DNA of 5,584 nt from an uncultured Synergistales bacterium (GTDB taxonomy: Bacteria > Synergistota > Synergistia > Synergistales > Aminobacteriaceae): assembly GCA_905233335.1 (NCBI GenBank), contig CAJOED010000097.1, forward strand, positions 1 to 5,584, given 5' to 3'. Of this stretch, positions 1-4,587 are shown in pieces. A program made the position numbers and the translations under genes. The notes beneath the pieces were generated by a model that was not told where the DNA came from, searched no databases, and saw nothing but the letters and a program-made list of their open reading frames with translations. Every line of letters starts with the position of its first letter. Positions within the stretch are counted from its first letter, which is position 1.

Positions 1-34
1 TTTCGTTGAACCACTTTACGGTACCCTGTGCCAT
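1..34 (-). CDS. Cold-shock protein (CspA family), N-terminal fragment
   Basis: The reverse strand from 34 down to the window edge reads MAQGTVKWFNE. This is the conserved start of CspA-type cold-shock proteins: a short lead, then the GTVKWFN first beta-strand with the Trp that stacks on nucleic acid. Family members are about 65-70 residue single OB-fold proteins that bind single-stranded RNA and DNA and melt mRNA structure. Only 11 codons are visible, so the RNP1 and RNP2 motifs lie outside the window. A perfect AGGAGG Shine-Dalgarno (positions 51-46) sits 11 nt before the ATG, which fixes the start. It is divergent from thiN. Family assignment is secure despite the short length; which paralogue it is (cspA, B, D) cannot be told. 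Confidence 0.88.
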   Translation of the reverse strand, partial: MAQGTVKWFNE

Positions 35-101
35 TACTAAAAAAGCCTCCTGATAAATAAAAAAAAGTATTTCATGTCCCAAAACATAATATTCAGGACG
101 T

Positions 102-110
102 TGATATAAT
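102..110 (+). promoter_or_regulatory. Extended -10 promoter element for thiN
   Basis: TGATATAAT at 102-110 is a perfect extended -10 element (TGn plus TATAAT). No good -35 is present at the right distance, which is usual for extended -10 promoters. The predicted start is near 117, leaving a leader of about 70 nt to the thiN ATG at 188. The element lies right beside the csp -10 on the other strand. Confidence 0.5.
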
Positions 111-111
111 A

Positions 112-140
112 AGATTACATTTTTACTTTGTGAATGTCAA
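112..140 (-). promoter_or_regulatory. Probable promoter of the cold-shock gene
   Basis: On the minus strand a perfect TTGACA -35 box (140-135) is followed after 17 bp by TAATCT (117-112), a weak -10 element. Transcription would start near 105, giving a leader of about 70 nt before the csp ATG. The -35 match and ideal spacing are seen directly; the -10 is only about half consensus, so this is a moderate call. Confidence 0.5.
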
Positions 141-187
141 GTGAAAAAAAATTCTAAAAACTGTACTTTATGACAGGAGATTTCATA

Positions 188-799
188 ATGGCCCGTTGTG
201 TGATAGTCGGAGGAGCAGAGATAAAGAACTACGAACTCATACGCTCATACATGAATAAAAACGATTACGTGATATATTGCGACTGCGGCCTGAAACACCG
301 TGAAGCTCTCGGAGTGAGTCCCGACCTCATCACGGGAGATTTCGACACGCACCCGAAACCCGAAGACACCAGCAACGTCATCATTCTGCCGCGCGAAAAG
401 GACGACACCGATACGATTTTTGCGGTGAAGGAAGCACTGCGCCGGGGATTCAGTGAGTTTCTTCTCGTCGGGGTTACGGGAGGCCGGACGGATCACACTC
501 TCGGCAATATATACGCTCTCATGATGACACCGGACGGGCTTATTGCGGACGATTATTGCGAGATGAGTCTCATTCGTGCGGGCGAAACTGTCAGGGTCAA
601 AGCCGGGTGGAAATATTTTTCGCTGCTGAACATCACGGGAACAGCGCGGGGAATTACGATAACGGGCGCAAAGTACAACCTCGACAATGCACAGATAACG
701 AGTGAATTTCAGTACGGCATAAGCAACGAGGTATTATCAGGTGAAGCAGTTATCACGCTCAAAGAGGGATATTTACTGTTAGTGTGCGTAAGGCTGTAA
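188..799 (+). CDS. thiN: Thiamine pyrophosphokinase (ThiN/TPK type)
   Basis: Transfers pyrophosphate from ATP to thiamine, giving thiamine diphosphate in the cytosol. The 203-residue length is normal for the bacterial family. Visible family motifs in order: N-terminal VIVGGAE strand; ITGDFD at about 48-53 with the acidic pair; KDDTDT at 71-76, the metal and pyrophosphate-binding aspartates; VTGGRTDHTLGN at 96-107, the GGRxDH signature; and GISNEV at 177-182 in the C-terminal thiamine-binding beta domain. An upstream in-frame ATG at 170 would add six residues (MTGDFI), but the AGGAGA Shine-Dalgarno at 175-180 lies inside that extension and is ideally spaced for ATG 188, so 188 is chosen. No TPP riboswitch-like leader is seen; the leader is short and AT-rich. 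No terminator follows, so some readthrough into the next gene is possible. Confidence 0.93.
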   Translation: MARCVIVGGAEIKNYELIRSYMNKNDYVIYCDCGLKHREALGVSPDLITGDFDTHPKPEDTSNVIILPREKDDTDTIFAVKEALRRGFSEFLLVGVTGGRTDHTLGNIYALMMTPDGLIADDYCEMSLIRAGETVRVKAGWKYFSLLNITGTARGITITGAKYNLDNAQITSEFQYGISNEVLSGEAVITLKEGYLLLVCVRL

Positions 800-804
800 T
801 GTTG

Positions 805-810
805 TATAAT
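805..810 (+). promoter_or_regulatory. Possible -10 box before the small exported protein
   Basis: A perfect TATAAT at 805-810 lies 38 bp upstream of the ATG at 849 in the 49-bp gap after thiN. No recognisable -35 is present 16-18 bp upstream (the sequence there is thiN coding end), so this may be a weak or regulated promoter, or chance in AT-rich DNA. Confidence 0.35.
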
Positions 811-848
811 TCCTAGTCATAAACTTATTGAAAGGTGCTGTATTGTAA

Positions 849-1238
849 ATGAGAAAAGCTATAGTTATTCTTTCTGCAGTTATCGCGCTCGTTATGTGCC
901 TGTCATGTGCTGCTATGGCCGATGATTTCGACTTCTTACGTTTCGCAAAAGAAAAAGTCCTCACCGACTTCCACCCGACCGCAAAAATTGAGAACGCCAC
1001 GACCGAATACGACAAGGAACCGGCAGAAAAAGACGGCGGCATTACTTCAGCAAGAGTGAGAATATTCTACAAAGGCTGGATCCGCAAACATGACATGCTC
1101 GCGGAGATCGACTTACGCACGGACGCGGGACTCGTGAAAGTTACGGTGCTTCAGGACTCGAACGGTGCTAACTTGACGGGAAGCAAAATCTTCAAGGAAA
1201 ACACTTGGGTCGAGCTTTCCTCGCTGAACTGGGAGTAA
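849..1238 (+). CDS. Small exported protein of unknown function
   Basis: A 129-residue protein I do not recognise. Residues 1-24 form a classic signal peptide: basic start MRK, a hydrophobic core, and an AAMA-DD signal peptidase I site after Ala24. Cys17 and Cys20 lie at the end of the core, but the residues before them do not make a good lipobox, so a lipoprotein is unlikely. The mature part of about 105 residues is charged and soluble-looking, with an N-terminal helical stretch (DDFDFLRFAKEKVL), a Lys/Glu-rich middle and a likely beta-rich second half (ARVRIFYKGWI, MLAEIDLR, LVKVTVLQD). It has no mature cysteines. AAAGGTG at 831-837 is the likely ribosome-binding site, 11 nt before the ATG. 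It follows thiN on the same strand after 49 bp and is closed by its own terminator, so it is probably a monocistronic or end-of-operon gene acting outside the cytoplasmic membrane. Confidence 0.75.
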   Translation: MRKAIVILSAVIALVMCLSCAAMADDFDFLRFAKEKVLTDFHPTAKIENATTEYDKEPAEKDGGITSARVRIFYKGWIRKHDMLAEIDLRTDAGLVKVTVLQDSNGANLTGSKIFKENTWVELSSLNWE

Positions 1239-1255
1239 CAGGAACATAATTTTTT

Positions 1256-1290
1256 GCAGGCACGATGTGGTATTCGCTGCCTGTTTTTTT
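1256..1290 (+). terminator. Rho-independent terminator after the exported-protein gene
   Basis: CAGGCA (1257-1262) pairs with TGCCTG (1278-1283). The stem continues inward as CGA/TCG across a single bulged C (1277), with a loop of about 8 nt (1266-1273). Seven T residues (1284-1290) follow directly. It begins 17 nt after the stop codon at 1238. The left side also has a T run, not an A run, so it should act only on the plus strand. Confidence 0.8.
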
Positions 1291-1295
1291 ATGCC

Positions 1296-2033
1296 ATGAC
1301 AAAACAAGATTTCATTTCACTTTTACGGCGCAAATTCTCAACCCTCCTCATGATATTAATTCCTGCATTCGTCATCATGCTAATCATCAGCGTAATATTA
1401 TGGCTCCTGAGTTCTGTTCTGCCTGAAGAGTTAATCGCGCGAATATCTCACTACGCACACAACCCGGAAGAACTGCGCGCACTTGGTGAAGGCTCTGAAT
1501 GGCTGTTCGTGATGATTCAAGTTCTGCAGGTCGTAATAGCTCCCATTCCGGGACAGGCGGCGGCGTTTGCTGGAGGGTTTATTTTCGGCTTCTGGAAGGG
1601 CTGGGCATTGACGACGCTGGGACTTGTTGTCGGGAGCTTTATTGCTATGCTGCTTGCGAGGGTGCTTGGTATCGGCCTCGTGAGAAAGATAGTGCCGGAG
1701 TCCATCATCAAGCGTTTTGACACAGTAATATCCGACGGTGGATACATGACGTTCTTCATGATTTTCCTGCTGCCTGCACTGCCCGATGACGCTGTATGCT
1801 TCTTGGCCGGACTCACAAAACTGAAGCTCCTTCCGCTGACAGTCGTATCACTTCTTGGCCGTGCTCCGGGAATGGCTGTATTGTCGCTTACGGGTGCTGG
1901 TTTTGCCGGAGGTTTCACGTTGAGCGTGCAGATACTTTTCGGGTGCATGATGATAGCTTCTGTTATTCTGTGGCTGTTTTGGGAGATAATTGAAGCGTGG
2001 GTGTATGACTTTCTGAAAATCAAACGTCCATGA
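1296..2033 (+). CDS. VTT-domain (TVP38/TMEM64, DedA-like) membrane protein
   Basis: A 245-residue polytopic inner-membrane protein. A hydrophobic segment lies at about 16-41, followed by the VTT-type core at about 82-200. The core contains the APIPGQAAAFAGGFIFG re-entrant segment, the GLVVGSFIAMLLAR helix, and the second re-entrant segment FLLPALPDDAVCFLAGLT at 157-174. A last helix lies at about 208-235. Relatives are linked to phospholipid scrambling or flipping and to membrane homeostasis; the substrate here is unknown. The Arg often found in the FxxRxxP part of DedA proteins is Leu here (FLLPALP), while the PDD and AGLT parts are kept. An in-frame TTG at 1254 would extend the protein, but it lies in the upstream terminator and adds a non-conserved peptide, so ATG 1296 is preferred. 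No Shine-Dalgarno precedes it. It converges on the cardiolipin synthase gene. Confidence 0.82.
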   Translation: MTKQDFISLLRRKFSTLLMILIPAFVIMLIISVILWLLSSVLPEELIARISHYAHNPEELRALGEGSEWLFVMIQVLQVVIAPIPGQAAAFAGGFIFGFWKGWALTTLGLVVGSFIAMLLARVLGIGLVRKIVPESIIKRFDTVISDGGYMTFFMIFLLPALPDDAVCFLAGLTKLKLLPLTVVSLLGRAPGMAVLSLTGAGFAGGFTLSVQILFGCMMIASVILWLFWEIIEAWVYDFLKIKRP

Positions 2034-2070
2034 CCGGCTCTCTCCTGTAATTTTCGGGAAAACGGGCGGT
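2034..2070. repeat. 37-bp direct repeat, outer copy (noncoding)
   Basis: Matches 2144-2180 at 35 of 37 positions; the differences are AA at 2059-2060 against TG at 2169-2170. On the minus strand it would encode RPFSRKLQERAG, but it lies beyond the cls stop and in another frame (offset 110, not a multiple of three). It starts immediately after the TGA of the VTT gene. Weaker similarity continues on its right: an ACAGAA block, then on the minus strand TGAGCATGTAT at about 2122-2112 against TGAGCAGGTAT at about 2243-2233. Confidence 0.85.
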
Positions 2071-2118
2071 ATTCTGTTCTCACTCTTTCCCCGTAACGTG
2101 TCAATGAGAGATACATGC
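2034..2118. other. Convergent intergenic gap holding a decayed duplicate of the cls 3' end
   Basis: This 85-bp gap lies between two convergent stop codons. Nearly half is the outer copy of the 37-bp direct repeat, which starts on the base after the VTT gene stop. I see no strong hairpin plus T-run for either gene. The only symmetry, TGAG/CTCA around 2105-2121, is too weak to call a terminator. Confidence 0.5.
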
Positions 2119-3285
2119 TCACAGGAAACGCGATAATAACCGTCCGGCTCTCTCCTGTAATTTTCGGGTGAACGGGCGGTGTTTTCTGTCCTGTATGTTC
2201 TCTTCTGTGCACTGCTGAATATCTCTCATAAATACCTGCTCAAGTTCTCCCGCAATTTTCTCTGAATACATGAACGCCTGCACCTCATAATTTGTCTCAA
2301 AGCTCAATGCGTCGAGGTTGGCAGTTCCGACAGAAGCAATATTTGAGTCGGCAATGAGTGTCTTTGCGTGAATGAATTTGTCGCTGTATGTGAATATTCT
2401 TACGCCGTGTTCGAGCATCCCGTCAACATAATATTGTGAGGCCCATGAAGCGAATATGTGGTTTGAGTTCAGCGGTATGATTATTCTCACGTCGACTCCC
2501 CGCCGTGAAGCGTCGTAGAGTGTGTCGAGAAATTTTTTGTCGGGCACAAGGTAAGGTGTCGTGATCCAGACTCTACATTTTGCACATGATATTACGCGGA
2601 TGTACTCATCAGCAACAGCACGAAAATCTTTTCCCGTACCGCTCGCAATAATCTTAACCGGGATATTTCCGCCGCAGTCGTCTTTCGGGTTTTCCGGGAT
2701 GTACAGTGCCTGCCGCATTTCGGAAAATATGCCGTCCATAACTCCTGCTGACTTGATGTGAGTATCTCCGTCTTCAGAACTTTCCGGGATACACACCCCT
2801 CCGCCGGACTTCTGCCACATTTCCGCGAACATGCCCTCAAGAACATTCACTGCTTCCCCCGCTATGACGATGTGAGTATCGCGCCACTGCTGCAGGTACG
2901 TATCACCGATGTTGAAGCCCCCTAGAAGACCTGTTCTGCCGTCTACGGTGATGATTTTCCGGTGGTCTCTATGAGTTATGCCCGTCCCGAAAAATTTTCG
3001 CACGTCAACCCCTGAATCGCGCAGACTGTTCATGAACTTCCGGCCAAGTCGCCAGCTTCCTACAGCATCAAGAAGCACACGAACTTTTACGCCGTTTCTC
3101 GCCCGTTCCGTGAGAATGTCTTTTATGCCCGTGCCGGTTTTGTCGTCGCTGAACAGAAAATACTCTATGTTTATGCTGTGTTTCGCGCTGTTCAGAGCTT
3201 CTTTTATGGCAGTGAGTGCCGAGTCCCCGTCAAAAAGGAGCTTGATGTTATTATTTGCTGTGAGTCCTGATGATGTATTCTGCAT
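2119..3285 (-). CDS. cls: Cardiolipin synthase-like phospholipase D protein
   Basis: A 388-residue protein with two HxKxxxxD motifs: H108-K110-D115 followed by GLLGGFNIG, and H306-K308-D313 followed by SVGTANLD (N323). This is the two-HKD phosphatidyltransferase layout that makes cardiolipin from phosphatidylglycerol, or in some family members from PE or other donors. LLDAVGS (71-77) and TTPYLVPD (242-249) are also typical of Cls. The C-terminus RP...RAGRLLSRFL is Cls-like. Unlike ClsA, no N-terminal transmembrane pair is encoded: an in-frame TAG (3303-3301) lies just upstream, and the protein starts about 12 residues before the first PLD domain, as in ClsB-like soluble or peripheral forms. 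A GTG at 3291 is an alternative start two codons upstream, but ATG 3285 sits one base after the predicted transcription start. No Shine-Dalgarno is present. Residues 151-203 contain a diverged internal duplication. Confidence 0.87.
   Translation of the reverse strand: MQNTSSGLTANNNIKLLFDGDSALTAIKEALNSAKHSINIEYFLFSDDKTGTGIKDILTERARNGVKVRVLLDAVGSWRLGRKFMNSLRDSGVDVRKFFGTGITHRDHRKIITVDGRTGLLGGFNIGDTYLQQWRDTHIVIAGEAVNVLEGMFAEMWQKSGGGVCIPESSEDGDTHIKSAGVMDGIFSEMRQALYIPENPKDDCGGNIPVKIIASGTGKDFRAVADEYIRVISCAKCRVWITTPYLVPDKKFLDTLYDASRRGVDVRIIIPLNSNHIFASWASQYYVDGMLEHGVRIFTYSDKFIHAKTLIADSNIASVGTANLDALSFETNYEVQAFMYSEKIAGELEQVFMRDIQQCTEENIQDRKHRPFTRKLQERAGRLLSRFL
2144..2180. repeat. 37-bp direct repeat, inner copy (inside the cls 3' end)
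   Basis: This copy encodes RPFTRKLQERAG of the cardiolipin synthase C-terminus. The Arg-Pro...LLS-x-x-L ending it belongs to resembles the usual tail of Cls proteins, so this copy is probably the original and 2034-2070 the duplicate. Confidence 0.85.
2677..2733 (-). repeat. Internal cls duplication, second unit
   Basis: Encodes residues 185-203, beginning GIFSEMRQ and containing YIPENPKDD. It parallels the first unit (G-M/I-F-A/S-EM-W/R-Q, then IPE and acidic residues). The 102-bp (34-codon) offset keeps the frame, lengthening the linker between the two HKD halves. Confidence 0.7.
2767..2835 (-). repeat. Internal cls duplication, first unit
   Basis: Encodes residues 151-173, beginning GMFAEMWQ and containing CIPESSEDG. 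Its first 24 bases match the second unit, 102 bp further on, at 19 of 24 positions. The block TCCCGGAAA is shared exactly, and the following bases align with several substitutions. A gap of a few residues (SGGG) separates the two matching blocks. Confidence 0.7.
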
Positions 3286-3292
3286 GAACACT

Positions 3293-3298
3293 ATTATA
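3293..3298 (-). promoter_or_regulatory. -10 box of cls, predicting a leaderless mRNA
   Basis: A perfect TATAAT on the minus strand (3298-3293). Standard spacing puts the transcription start near 3286, one base before the ATG at 3285. No good -35 is at 17 bp; the nearest candidate, TTGCAA (3327-3322), is about 23 bp away, which is too long. Confidence 0.5.
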
Positions 3299-3321
3299 TT
3301 CTATGGGAGCGTTTATGAATG

Positions 3322-3350
3322 TTGCAATTCGCGTCAAGAAAAATTAAAAT
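3322..3350 (+). promoter_or_regulatory. Probable promoter of the aminotransferase-mnmA unit
   Basis: TTGCAA (3322-3327, four of six consensus bases), a 17-bp spacer, then TAAAAT (3345-3350, five of six). The predicted start is near 3357, giving a leader of about 43 nt. TTGCAA is its own reverse complement and lies between this promoter and the divergent cls -10. Confidence 0.5.
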
Positions 3351-3399
3351 TGTCAGGCAAATATAAAACAGTGAACATGAAAGGACTTGAGATTTTATC

Positions 3400-4578
3400 A
3401 TGCCCAAATTAAGCGACAGAGTAGGAACATTCACTGACTCCGTAATACGCCGCATGACTCGTATCTGCAACAAGTACGGAGCCATAAATTTATCTCAGGG
3501 CTTCCCCGACTGGGATCCACCGAAAGACATGCTCGATTCCCTCGCAAAAACAGCATACACCGGCCCGCATCAGTACGCGATAACGTTCGGAGCAAAGAAT
3601 TTCCGTGAAGCAATCTGCGCAAAACAGAGCAAGGCTATCGGACGCGAAATTGACCCAGAAACCGAAATAGTGATTACCTGCGGCTCAACAGAAGCAATGA
3701 TGGCGGCAATGATGACAATATGCAACCCCGGCGATAAAGTCATGGTATTTTCGCCGTTCTACGAGAATTACGGTGCTGACTCTATCTTGTCGGGAGCGTC
3801 GCCGATATATATACCTCTTGTGCCTCCCACTTACGACTACGATATTAATCTCATCGAGGAAGGTTTCAGGAACGGCGCAAAAGCTATAGTCATCTGCAAC
3901 CCATCCAACCCATGCGGAAAAGTTTTCACCGAAAAAGAACTCACAGAAATCGGACAGCTCGCAATAAAGTATGACGCATACATCGTAACTGACGAGGTCT
4001 ACGAGCATATTGTGTTCGACCCGTACAAGCACGTATACGCTTCAGGGCTTCCGGGAATGTTCGATCACGTCATAACCTGCAACTCACTCTCGAAAACATA
4101 CTCGATAACCGGCTGGCGTTTGGGCTATCTCATCGGGCCTGCTGATGTCGTCGATGGAGCGCGTAAAGTTCACGACTTCTTGACCGTCGGAGCAGCAGCA
4201 CCCCTTCAGGAAGCCGCCGTTCATGCCCTGCAGTTACCCCCTGAATACTACGACGAACTCAAAGCCAAGTACACACAGAAACGCAATAGATTTCTTGAGG
4301 GACTTGATGAGGCAGGACTGAAACACAATATCCCGCAAGGCTCATATTTCGTCATGGTCGACATCTCGAACTTCCTCGAACTGCCTGAGTTCAAAGGGTG
4401 GAGCGATCTTGAGTTCTGTGAATGGGTCATCAAGAATATAGGTGTTGCGGCAGTGCCAGGGTCAAGTTTCTTCAGGGAGCCGATAAACAACCTGATACGT
4501 TTCCACTTTGCGCGTTCTACGGAAGTGCTTGAAGAGGCAATCAGGCGGCTCAAGAAAATGGCGGCACTCGTAAAATAA
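3400..4578 (+). CDS. PLP-dependent class I/II aminotransferase
   Basis: A 392-residue fold-type I aminotransferase of the aspartate/aromatic/kynurenine aminotransferase superfamily. Visible motifs: INLSQGFPDWDPP (29-41), where the substrate-contact region of this group lies; CGSTEAM (94-100), the PLP phosphate loop; CNPSNPCGKVF (166-176) with Asn170; TDEVYEH (197-203) with Asp198 and Tyr201; SLSKTYSITGWRLGY (229-243), with Lys232 the expected Schiff-base lysine and Arg240 a phosphate ligand; and IRFHFAR (366-372), with Arg367 the expected carboxylate-binding arginine. The SQGFPD start resembles kynurenine/glutamine-phenylpyruvate and methionine aminotransferases, so an aromatic, methionine or keto-acid substrate is likely, but specificity cannot be read from sequence. 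GAAAGGA at 3379-3385 is a somewhat distant Shine-Dalgarno, 14 nt before the ATG. It is followed after 9 nt by mnmA. Confidence 0.9.
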   Translation: MPKLSDRVGTFTDSVIRRMTRICNKYGAINLSQGFPDWDPPKDMLDSLAKTAYTGPHQYAITFGAKNFREAICAKQSKAIGREIDPETEIVITCGSTEAMMAAMMTICNPGDKVMVFSPFYENYGADSILSGASPIYIPLVPPTYDYDINLIEEGFRNGAKAIVICNPSNPCGKVFTEKELTEIGQLAIKYDAYIVTDEVYEHIVFDPYKHVYASGLPGMFDHVITCNSLSKTYSITGWRLGYLIGPADVVDGARKVHDFLTVGAAAPLQEAAVHALQLPPEYYDELKAKYTQKRNRFLEGLDEAGLKHNIPQGSYFVMVDISNFLELPEFKGWSDLEFCEWVIKNIGVAAVPGSSFFREPINNLIRFHFARSTEVLEEAIRRLKKMAALVK

Positions 4579-4587
4579 TTTTCCCTG

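Noticed and set aside
170..187. Upstream ATG as the thiN start
   Set aside because: The Shine-Dalgarno AGGAGA lies inside this extension and is correctly spaced for ATG 188, where the conserved N-terminal strand begins.
35..187. TPP riboswitch before thiN
   Set aside because: The leader is short and AT-rich and lacks the CTGAGA-type conserved core of the THI element.
894..925. Lipoprotein signal around Cys17 or Cys20 of the small exported protein
   Set aside because: The residues before each cysteine (LVM and CLS) do not fit a lipobox well, whereas AAMA-DD is a good signal peptidase I site.
1254..1295. TTG start giving a 259-residue VTT-family protein
   Set aside because: The added residues are encoded by the terminator hairpin and T-run and do not resemble a family N-terminus.
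2105..2121. Hairpin TGAG/CTCA as a terminator between the convergent genes
   Set aside because: Only four base pairs and no T-run on either strand.
1517..2212. A 231-codon open frame on the minus strand opposite the VTT-family gene
   Set aside because: It is antisense to a gene with clear transmembrane and family motifs, has low-complexity composition, and shares RPFSRKLQERAG with Cls only because it runs through the duplicated repeat.
3377..3412. Eleven-codon upstream ORF (MKGLEILSCPN) overlapping the aminotransferase start
   Set aside because: It has no ribosome-binding site and no regulatory amino-acid run; it is most likely chance.
2978..3412. 144-codon plus-strand frame opposite the cls 5' half
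   Set aside because: Shadow of cls: it lacks any recognisable motif and crosses the promoter region.
3685..4032. 115-codon minus-strand frame inside the aminotransferase
   Set aside because: Antisense to the conserved PLP-binding core; no independent coding evidence.
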